64,000 nucleotides of DNA. Source: Dipteris shenzhenensis (taxonomy: Eukaryota; Polypodiophyta; Polypodiopsida; Gleicheniales). Shown one piece after another: positions 55,861 through 64,000 of the stretch. Both the position numbers and the translations under genes were made by a program. Location of the stretch: assembly GCA_047967505.1 (NCBI GenBank), contig CM106539.1; one strand, 5' to 3'. The notes under the pieces are model-generated. The model was not told the DNA's origin. It was given only the letters and a program-made list of their open reading frames with translations, and searched no databases. Positions within the stretch are counted from its first letter, which is position 1. Each line of letters opens with the position of its first letter.

Positions 55861-56160
55861 TACCATGACAAAATGAGGGATCAAGGAGGATCAAAACACC
55901 ATGAGAGAGACATAAGGTAGGCAATACTCAATCTATTGCAATATGTGTACTCAACAATACATGATAGGCTTCTTATATAGAGAGAACCTTTAGAATAGTC
56001 AACACATGTGGGATGCTTTGATCCACATCTCTCCTTGTGGATATCCTCAATCCACATCTCCACATCATGTAGTCCACGTCCTAGGGTGGCTACTTTGATT
56101 CTTTCCTCAACACATACCTTAGCCTCTAATTATGTGCTCATGGCACCACAACTCTCAACA
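55854..56160 (-). repeat. Orphan LTR and PBS of a minus-strand retrotransposon
   Basis: On the minus strand it runs TGTTGAGAGT to CATTTTGTCA, 295 bp (55866-56160). A PBS-like TGGTACCAGAGC lies directly next to it at 55854-55865, one base off the usual TGGTATCAGAGC. No second LTR or coding region was found to the left. Confidence 0.6.
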
Positions 56161-56513
56161 TTTATCACCCAAGAGGTAGAGAGATTTTTGGAAACTTGTT
56201 ATATATTCACAACCCCTAAGCCTCCTTATTCCTTAAGATTCATGTAGAAAGACCATCTTACTTTAGATGTCCTCTTATTTCCTCCTTAAAGAAAAGATGC
56301 ATGGAGTCTAATGAACTTTTCTAACCCTATTTTGGAGGGGGGCCAACATGAGAGATCTTATGGGGTAGATGCAATGATTAAGGATTAGGGAGGCTTGAAA
56401 TCTCCTATACTTGTCAAGCTTTTTCTTAAGCCTCTCTAAGAACCACTCCCATCTTTGCTTCATGGTGATGTCAAATCCTAAGGTAGTACCCAGTAGCCAG
56501 AACACACTCCTCT

Positions 56514-57385
56514 TTGGTATCCTATGACAACTTAACCATTGCATTTGAGCTTGTTCCCCACCACTTACTTCGTTTTGACATAGTCACTATAGCTCAGTAT
56601 TATGTCCACAGGTTTCAAGCACTAAAGATTGTGTTGCATAGAGACAATACCATTATTGGGCTGATCAATGATTTATTCTTCATGTTAGAGTTCTAGCACA
56701 GAGGTAGCCAACATGAGCATAGCATGTTGCGGGTTAATGGAGTGCCAACATATGGATTGTTAGATGATGCTAAGATTGTATCATACATTGACCAATGCCT
56801 TACAACATACATCTCTCATTTGAAAATAGCATGCACAAACATACAAATGCATAGCCATAGGAAGATATGTCATCAAGGAAAGAAGATTTGTAGGTTCAGG
56901 TTTCCAAGACCACCAATGAGGGTAACTATGGTCATCACACCGATTAGAAACCCCACAATTTCAAGACTCTACAAGTGTAACCACATGAAAATGTCAGCTT
57001 TCCTACACTAGCCCACAATATGTTACTTACTCTTGACGACTTCTTCAATCAAATCAACATGTCTGAATGAGAGTACATACTCTCATTACATTGCAGTGTA
57101 TCACATCCAACTAGTTTCTTGAAAAGAGAACCAAAAGACATGTATACTAATAACTTTAACCCCACAATTTCAAAACATTGGGGTGCTAATACAGATATTC
57201 AATTTATACTAAACCCACGTGGTGCTGCATCTTACTGCATATCATACATTACGAAGATTGACAAGGAGACAAATGATGCAGTCAAAGCAGTGTTGCAACA
57301 AATCCTAGAAAGGAACGTTCCTACAAATGAGCACATTAGGATAATTTGTTATGCAATCCTCAACATAAAACACATTAGCTCTTAG
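56514..57385 (+). pseudogene. Helitron Rep part
   Basis: After a stop at 56694-56696 the same frame reads HRGSQHEHSMLRVNGVPTYG, whose HEH is the HUH metal-binding motif. LDDAKIVSYIDQCLTTYI, HSHRKICHQGKKICRFRFPR and PP follow, as in Helitron proteins. After a frameshift, NNFNPTISKHWGANTDIQFI then LNPRGAASYCISYITKIDKE carries the YxxxY-x2-K tyrosine motif that cuts DNA. Key residues survive although the frame is broken. Confidence 0.75.
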
Positions 57386-58775
57386 CAAGCAGTCTATCTA
57401 TTGCTATTGCTCCCACTAACTAGTGCAAAACTAGTGCAACTAAGTAATTCATTTACATCAACACAAGCATGGCAAAAGAATGAACTCTCTTGTTAAAATG
57501 ACAAATGTCAAGAAGAACTAGAAGACATGAACCCAAGTAGCACTAACATCTTTTTCAATGACATTATCACTAAATACATCAAGTGTAAAGACAATATTGC
57601 AACAATATGCCTTGCAACTTTTGCAAGTGAATACATAGCATCAAATAACCAAACCCCTCAACAAAAAAAACTAAAGATAATACAATTCAGTAGCTACAAC
57701 AAAACAAAGGACCTTGAAAACCACTATAGAGAGCTCTGCCTACTGTTGCTACCATTTACTACTACAGAACACATACATATCAATGACATCACCACATGGC
57801 ATAACACCTACATTCAAGACAAGGAAACTAGAAACAAAAATAGAAAGAAATTTTCCAAGCTTCTAACCTATCCAACTTTGTCAACAAGCAACAGATCATG
57901 CAGATCTACAACCCTTATAGATGTAACAGTAAAGGAAACAAATGAAAAGTTTGATCTTGCCATAGTAATGAATATATGGAATGAATCCCCTCAACAAGAT
58001 TACATCCAATAAGCATGAATGCATGCCATGCCCAACGAATGTGTACTATGCTAGGATACAAAACCTCATGCCCGAGCAATGCATCATGCTAGAAGACATC
58101 ATGCTCAAAAAAATCTTAGACCAGACAAATTAATCTACCTATTCTTGTCTAGGAACGTAGGGATAGGAAAAAATCCCACCTTCATGACCCTTATCCAATC
58201 ACTACTATGCACCTACACACATAAAGAAATAATAGACATAGACTTGCCAAAGATTGTCCTATTGTCATACACTAAAAAAGCAGCATACAATATAGGAGGA
58301 ATAACAATTCAATGACCCCTACACCTTCCATTGATGAGAACCATTATGTGAGACTCTCCATAGAGAAGCTTCAACTCTTGACAACATAGTACAGATGTTG
58401 AGCTCATAGCATTGGACGAGATCTCCTTGGTCGGAATAATACCTTCATTGCATCAGACATGTGCATGCATCAAATTAAACACAACCACGACAAGCTATTT
58501 GGCAATGTGGATGTCCTACTATGCAATGATATTTTCCAAGTGAGCCCCACAAAAGATTCTTGGATACTCATGGAACAATCGCCATCGACCACAATGCTTA
58601 CTTTTTTTCGGAAAACCCAAGTGTAGTACTACAAATTGTAGAAACCAATGCACCAAGACAATGGGTTGTACCTATAAATATTGAGCAGGATTTGGATGGA
58701 AACTCAAATGAACAAGACCTTTACTTCCTATACAAAAACTATGTTTGCAATCCGCACTCAAGCACTTAACCCCCC
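57386..58775 (+). pseudogene. Helitron Pif1-type helicase part
   Basis: Stretches include FNDIITKYIKCKDNIATICL then ATFASEY, LENHYRELCLLLLPF and YIQDKETRNKNRKKF, typical linker sequence. Then Walker A-like RNVGIGKNP at about 58151-58177, IVLLSYTKKAAYNIGGITIQ, Walker B ALDEISLVG at about 58411-58428 and FGNVDVLLCNDIFQVSPTKD then SW at about 58500-58555 (family: FGG--VIL-GDFFQLPPV-D). Many stops. Later helicase motifs are not seen. Confidence 0.7.
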
Positions 58776-59055
58776 ACTTATTCTACATTCATTCATGCAT
58801 ACACAACCCTACTACTCTATTTATCCTAAATCCAATATAGGAAAAGCAAATCAAAGTCGGCCCACAAGTACTAGAGGAAATATTACTAGGCTAAGAAATG
58901 AGAAAATATTCAATAGGCTAAGAAATGAGGCCACCTGCCTCTTAACCAAGTTTAGCTATAGCACGATGCTGACACAATTCTCACATTACAAATCCTATGC
59001 TCAAGGTCAATGCCGAGTAACTATGCGGACTTGTTTGCAATCAAAAGCATACTCC

Positions 59056-60030
59056 ATGCCTATTGGAAAATATGGACCTTGGTGTGTGGTCCTAACCCCC
59101 CTCATGGTGGCACCTTGGTAATATGTTGATATTGGAGGGGTATTGAGGCCCTTGATGCACAAGTGACACATGGACATTGAGGGATAAATTCCACAAATCA
59201 ATATGTGGTCAAGATTCCTTGGTATAAAGTGAGAAAGTGATAGAAACCTCCTTTAGTCCCGTCAGCCTTTTGCCGAGGGCTGAAGGAGGTTATGCATGAC
59301 AAGGAGGCGAGGGCATGGCACCCCCTCGTATTCAGTGCATCCAATGGTAGGCTTCCATGTAGTAGCTAAACTATAGTGGTATTAAAAAAGATGGTTAGGT
59401 TGCAGACTATGATGGTGACATGTGGCAATGACAATGATGATTGTTTATGAAAAGCTGCCCACACATGCAATTCTCTAGCAACTGCACATGTGGGAAGTGA
59501 TGATCCTCATGTGCTATGTGTACTATTTATGATGTGAAGAGTAGTGCAAGAATTGATGGCCTGCATCAATGAGTTGTGTAGTTGTTGATTGTTGGCCTGG
59601 GCTCTTATTGGTGGTGGGTAGCCACATGTGATTGGTTGTTCGAGCCGTGAGTGGGTGTGTAGAATCTATTGACTGGAAACTCTATGTTAGTGGGTTAGGA
59701 CCATGGGGGTTGTTGGAAAATATGGACCTTGGTTTATGGTCCTAATCCCCCTCATGGTTGCATCTTGGTAATATGTGGATATTGGAGGGGTATTGAGGCC
59801 CTTTGATGCACAAGTGACACATGGACATCATGGGAGAAATCCCATAAAGCAATATCTAGTAAAGATTTCTTGGTTTAAAATGAGACAGTGATAGAACCCT
59901 CCTTCAGCCCGACTAGCTTTTTGTTGGGTTATGAGGAGGCTATGCATGGCTAGGAGGCAAGGGCATGGGACCCCTTTATACTCGGTGCATCCAATGGTAG
60001 GCTGCCATGTGGTAGCTATCCTACAATGTC
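59056..60030 (+). mobile_element. TRIM-like LTR element inside the Helitron endonuclease
   Basis: A 965-bp element (59061-60025) has two 315-bp direct repeats at 59061-59375 and 59711-60025. The right one begins TGTTGG and ends CTACA; the left has mutated ends (TATTGG, CTATA). Target duplication: ATGCC at 59056-59060 and ATGTC at 60026-60030, one mismatch. A PBS-like TGGTATTAAAAA lies at 59377-59388, and a PPT-like CATGGGGGT precedes the right repeat. The 335-bp interior has no coding capacity. This fits a terminal-repeat retrotransposon in miniature. + strand orientation is inferred from PBS and PPT. Confidence 0.8.
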
Positions 60031-60590
60031 ACATTCCTTTGCCTAAAAGAAATGCAAAAGAGCCCCTCCCAGCATTTTTGCTACCTGGCTTTAATTGCAT
60101 CTCATCAAAACAAGGCGTTGGCATCTCAATGTATTTCAAAAACTTAATACAACTAATGCATCACAAGGAAACATGGAACCAAGGTGCACAATGCCTTTTG
60201 ACGAGATTCAAAAATGACCAAGAAAAGGAAGTATCAATATTGAATGTTTATAAGCCACCAAGAACAAAGGCAGCAAGCCTCATCAAAGCATTGGAGAACC
60301 TCTTTTAAAATATCCCACAAAATGCTTTGGCATATTGCGTAGTCGACTTCAATATTCAATGTAATGTTCCTTCAGCATCAATAGCATCCCTCCAACAACT
60401 CATAACCACAAGAAAAATGAAACAAATAATAAGCATGACCACTACAATCCATGGAACAACCATTGACCAAATTTGGGACAAACAACACCACCAACAACAT
60501 GAACAGGGATAAACTACATTTACTAGTCTGACCACTCCTTGCTATACACTACTACAACCAACACCTACATTGCATGTAACTTCCAATGAA
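60031..60590 (+). pseudogene. Helitron-linked apurinic-type endonuclease part
   Basis: The + strand reads KEPLPAFLLPGFNCISSKQG then VGISMYFKN, SILNVYKPPRTKAASLIKAL, YCVVDFNIQCN, TTIDQIW and a Y-x-SDHS motif at 60527-60535. This is the order of the endonuclease/exonuclease/phosphatase fold: GVGI-Y, Y-P, GDFN, ID-I, SDH. The first part of the domain probably lies at 58880-59055 (NITRLRNEKIFNRLRNE), before the TRIM insertion. The G of GDFN is lost and the frame is broken. No RT follows, so a LINE origin is less likely. Confidence 0.6.
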
Positions 60591-60631
60591 ATTTCAAAGT
60601 ACTTAAAGGGCAGGCCTAATGAATAGTATCT

Positions 60632-60759
60632 ATCTTGTTCATTATGTGCAAATGTATGAAATGGAATGGTCTATCCACTATGTGCAATAAAATTCATCTT
60701 GTTCATTATGTGCAAATGTATGGAATGGAATGGTTTATCCACTATGTGAATGAGGTACC
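60632..60759. repeat. 64-bp tandem duplication
   Basis: Two copies of ATCTTGTTCATTATGTGCAA then ATGTATG...TCCACTATGTG lie at 60632-60695 and 60696-60759. Confidence 0.85.
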
Positions 60760-61049
60760 TACTTGTTTATTAGGGTTGTCAAGGTTGCTCCATATATGGT
60801 CTAAATGAGAGTTGTAAGTTGTTGGTTCAAAGAATTGTAAGTTGAATCAAAAGGAGTCCATCATGATTTGTAGATTTTCTGAGTGTGGTGTTTTTTTAGA
60901 GGTATCTATACTGAAGCCACCACTATGGCCTTGCTTTCAACAAGGTGGCACAATCACTATGTCCCCATTTAGAGAAAATGCAAAGTATCTCGGACAAATA
61001 TTATAATAAAGTTATCTGGTAGCTTATAAAAAGGAAAGGAAAGGTGTAA

Positions 61050-61950
61050 ATTGGAACAAAAAGGAAAGATAAAAATGCAAGTGAAGGTGAATGAATATGG
61101 GGAAAGGTAGATGAGTGAAAAGAGAGGAGAGAAAAGAGATAAAAGAGGGGATGGACCATTATATATGAGTGGAAAAGTGGTCATTTTGGCAAGATATCCT
61201 CATTTAAATAATATCACATGCTTTTAATAAAGGTGAAAGGTAAATAATGAAATAATTCACTACCCCTCATGTAACACCAAAAACTTAATTTACACAAAGT
61301 GACAAAGTCATTTAGAATCTCCACAAAGAGAACAAAGACTTGAACCTAAAACTCATTACAATGGCATAAAGTATCACTAATCCTTACATTAATCACTAAA
61401 TAAACCAGTCAACTTGACCAAATGCATTGTAAAAGTGGCATACACTTGATTAGCACAAACTAATCAATCGCATCCCTTAGGACCATTGCAGGGCCAAAAA
61501 AGAAGGAAAAGGAAAGAGAAAAATGCAAGTGAAGGTGAATGAATATGGGGAAAGGTAGATGAGTGAAAAGAGAGGAGAGAAAAGAGATGAAAGAGGGGAT
61601 GGACCATTAAATATGAGTGGAAAAGTGGTCATTTTGATGGCAAGATGTCCTCATTTAAATAATAGCACATGCTTTTAATAAAGGTGAAAGGTAAATAACA
61701 AAATAATTCACTACCCCTCATGTAACACCAAAAACTTAATGTACACAAAGTGACAAAGTCATTTAGAATCTCCACAAAGAGAACAAAGACTTGAACCTAA
61801 AACTCATTACAATGGCGTAAAGTATCACTAATCCTAACATTAAACACTAAATAAGCCAGTTGACTTGACCAAATGCATTGTAAAAGTGGCATAAACTTGA
61901 TTAGCACAAACTAATCAATCTCATCTCTTAGGACCATTGTAGGGCCAAAA
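61050..61950. repeat. 448-bp tandem duplication
   Basis: Two copies with a period of 448 bp (anchor ATGCAAGTGAAGGTGAATG at 61075 and 61523). The match runs through ACTACCCCTCATGTAACACC to AGGGCCAAAAAAGAA, with few differences by eye. No coding sequence. Confidence 0.93.
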
Positions 61951-62070
61951 AAGAATGAGTAACATTATGGGCATGAGACACTACACAGGGTCCATTAGGA
62001 CTAGATCCTCCCTGCAAAGATTAGGGGAGGTTCTTTGTTATTGACTTAGTAATTTCATAAGACCAAAATT

Positions 62071-62720
62071 CATAACAAGAATTCTTATATTAACAAGCTT
62101 GTATTCATAGAGCCTGCTGCAACTACCATGTTGGCTGGTGATGTAGGAACATCAGCCCATGTCAACCACTATGATGGCTATAAGATATTTTTTGAAGCCC
62201 TTAAATTAATGCCAATCCTAAAGACATTAAGGAAAATCCTAAAATGAATATTAGGATTTTTCAAATAAGACCAGTATTCATAAGACCTAAATTCATAACA
62301 AGTTTGTATATATATTAGCAAGCTAGTGTTCATAAGGCTTACTACAACTGCGATGGTTGTAACTAGCCAACTATCTGGCATGCAAAATATTTTTTGATGC
62401 CCTTAAATTAAGACCAATCCTAAATACATTAAGGGAAATCCTTAAATCAATATCAGGATTTTTCAAATAAGACTAGTATTCATAAGATGAAAATTTATAA
62501 CAAGTTTGTATATAAATTAACAAGCTTACATTTGTTTAACCTACTGCAACCACCATGTTGGCTAGTATGTGACCACCATGACGGTTTAAATTAAATTGTA
62601 GGCATTGTGGCATGGTCAATCCCACTAGCTAGATCCATGCAAAACATTTTTTAATGCCCTTAAAATTAAGGGCAATCCTACATCTTAACAGGGATTCATA
62701 AGACCAAAATTCATAACAAG
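62071..62720. repeat. Array of three 200-220-bp units
   Basis: The anchor CATAACAAG (or a variant) starts units at 62071, 62293 and 62495, with a partial fourth at 62712. Each holds TTAAATTAA-(A/T)GCCAATCCTAA and a CTACTGCAACCACCATG-type segment. Units are diverged. No coding sequence. Confidence 0.8.
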
Positions 62721-62765
62721 TTTATATATATTAACAATATTATATTACAAAAAGGTGGTGTTCTG

Positions 62766-63002
62766 TCAAAATAAGAGCTCAGCTCTGTAAGAAATGCTCT
62801 GCTCATTTCCAAGTATGCCCTTCAAGTTGATCCATTGCTTGACCTCGACCAAACTCTGACGTGATAATTTATACGGTTTGATTGATTTGTGAATGTGGAC
62901 CATGACTTCATCCCCATGGGACCCAAACACTAATCTCACATAGACTTGATTGGGTAGATTGCCTGGCCGACAAGTCTTGCAACCAACAATCATGGGAGAG
63001 AA
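62766..63002 (-). CDS. Candidate host gene, last exon
   Basis: Minus-strand exon after acceptor CGTAG (63003-63006) encodes FSPMIVGCKTCRPGNLPNQV then YVRLVFGSHGDEVMVHIHKS, IKPYKLSRQSLVEVKQWINL and ends ELLF-stop at 62766. It is phase 0 with the exon at 63455-63589. There is no match to TE proteins. The domain was not recognised. Intron of 452 bp carries GGGTGGAGATGAGG-type repeats. Confidence 0.35.
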   Translation of the reverse strand, partial: FSPMIVGCKTCRPGNLPNQVYVRLVFGSHGDEVMVHIHKSIKPYKLSRQSLVEVKQWINLKGILGNEQSISYRAELLF

Positions 63003-63454
63003 CTACGACTGCTTTGGAGATAGCTAGGAATAAGAACATAAAGAACTAGACGTGGGACATAGCACTTAGTGTATCCAAAGGGTGGAGATGAGGGTAGAGT
63101 AGGAGGTGTAGTAGGAGGGTTGAGTAAGATGAGGGTGGAGCAGTGGGTTGTGGAGATGAGGGTAGAGCAGTGTGAAGTCGATGAGGGTGGTGGAGACAAC
63201 AAAGGTGGAGCAATGTGGAGGGGACGAGGTTGAGTGGAACTTAAATAGCTAGTTCCCACCTAGCCATCTCAATGAGCAATTGGCTATTTTAATCAAACTA
63301 TAATCAACGCGCAATCTATTGCAGAACTAAGCGCCACTACAAGAATTTTTTTCCAATGTGGCACAAGAACAAGCACTGTTCAGTAAAACATCAATGAAGT
63401 GCTACCATTGCGGAATGATCTGAACATACACTTCAGTGACTTCAGGTCACCTAC

Positions 63455-63589
63455 CAGATGCCATTCATTTTGAAAATCACCCTTCCCTGGAACATGAAGA
63501 TGATGTCCTTGGACTTGACTCTTTATAATTGATGGTATGTGTGTTTGATGAAATACCCAATATAGTATTGCATAGTCCTCAGTCTTCAC
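63455..63589 (-). CDS. Candidate host gene, internal exon
   Basis: Minus strand: acceptor AAATTACAG before GTGAAGACTG, and donor GTAGGT at 63454. It encodes VKTEDYAILYWVFHQTHIPS then IIKSQVQGHHLHVPGKGDFQ and NEWHL, 45 codons, phase 0 at both ends. An upstream micro-exon (TGGTTGGGCTCATTTGAG, 63681-63698, donor GTATGC) could supply WLGSFE. Function is not known. Confidence 0.35.
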
Positions 63590-63599
63590 CTGTAATTTA

Positions 63600-64000
63600 A
63601 AACCATAGGTTTGCAAGATATGTGATATAAAATTTATAACATTTTAAGCAAAGACTAATTTGGAAGGCGATAGTTTGCATACCTCAAATGAGCCCAACCA
63701 CTATACGTGCTTTTTTTATTGGACACTGAAGTACTTTGAGCTGGACTTTGTGATTGATTGATCAAGTGCTCAATTCATCAAAGTGATAGAAACTCTCTCT
63801 ATCTTTTTTTCCTTGACAATTTCACACTCATCGAGCTTCACAACAAACTTCAAAACTCCTTTACATTCTTCGAATGTGCTATTGTGGAACTCAACCATTA
63901 GTCTCTACAATTGTTCAAGATCTACGAAAATATTATTCCAAGCATTATATGTAGTGCTTCCCTTTTCACTTTCATAAACACTTTCAATATGAAAGTACTG
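63600..64000. other. Right end, no gene assigned
   Basis: Possibly upstream introns and exons of the minus-strand candidate gene. No domain was recognised. Confidence 0.4.

Larger units (their letters stand above)
56510..60590 (+). mobile_element. Decayed Helitron (helentron-like) with endonuclease part
   Basis: In order on the + strand: Rep part (HUH motif, zinc-like region, YxxxY tyrosine motif), Pif1-type helicase part (Walker A, Walker B, a third motif) and an apurinic-type endonuclease part. This is the order of helentron-class elements, in which a C-terminal endonuclease follows the helicase. Rolling-circle transposition via Rep nicking and helicase unwinding is family knowledge. The copy carries many stops and frameshifts, lacks late helicase motifs, and its endonuclease is split by a TRIM-like element at 59061-60025. 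Termini were not identified. Confidence 0.7.

Noticed and set aside
59931-60030. Start of the endonuclease frame as a new gene start
   Set aside because: The first 32 codons lie in the right repeat of the TRIM-like element, so the frame is a chance fusion with the Helitron piece.
1-64000. CRISPR array, tRNA, rRNA or prokaryotic operon
   Set aside because: Tandem repeats are adjacent or diverged without unique equal-size spacers. No cloverleaf or rRNA sequence was noticed by eye. Introns and retroelements show a eukaryotic nuclear genome.

Overview
The window is repeat-rich plant nuclear DNA. Nearly all recognisable coding sequence comes from transposable elements: Ty1/copia and Ty3/gypsy LTR retrotransposons, L1-like LINEs, a hAT transposon and a Helitron. 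They are nested in one another and mostly broken. Plant origin rests on an LSD1/LOL zinc-finger gene, initiator-Met tRNA primer-binding sites and chromodomain-type gypsy sequence. The dense nesting and an intron of about 30 kb suggest a large genome, perhaps a fern. That taxonomic guess is weak. No CRISPR, operon, tRNA or rRNA gene was seen.

The main host signal is a split LSD1/LOL-type gene on the + strand. Two zinc-finger exons lie at 6642-6755 and 6926-7035. The conserved C-terminal exons lie at 37009-37074 and 37181-37222. All junctions have GT/AG ends and compatible phase, so the apparent intron is 29,973 bp.

Region by region. 1-990: scrambled gypsy fragments. 1120-5469: a dead hAT transposase interrupted by a 2.8-kb gag-only LTR element with a perfect target-site duplication. 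6642-7035: LSD1 exons. 7036-37008: the giant intron, holding an orphan LTR, LINE fragments, an 11.7-kb gypsy element (14744-26451) into which a complete copia element inserted (15627-20325), a second copia (26452-30838), ORF1-only LINE copies, a LINE lacking its endonuclease part, a minisatellite and a foldback element. 37009-37222: the last LSD1 exons. 37223-48500: AT-rich decayed retroelement sequence. 49728-51561: a candidate two-exon membrane-protein gene (-). 55866-56160: an orphan LTR. 56510-60590: a decayed Helitron with Rep, helicase and apurinic-type endonuclease parts, split by a 965-bp TRIM-like element. 60632-62720: tandem duplications. 62766-63589: two candidate host exons (-).

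Functionally, only the LSD1-like gene is likely to be working, with the 49.7-51.6 kb and 62.8-63.6 kb models as weaker candidates. Every transposon coding region examined carries stops, frameshifts or deletions. The copia element at 15627-20325 is the youngest by LTR identity (1 mismatch seen in 190 bp). Coordinates of decayed fragments are approximate, and no database search was possible.
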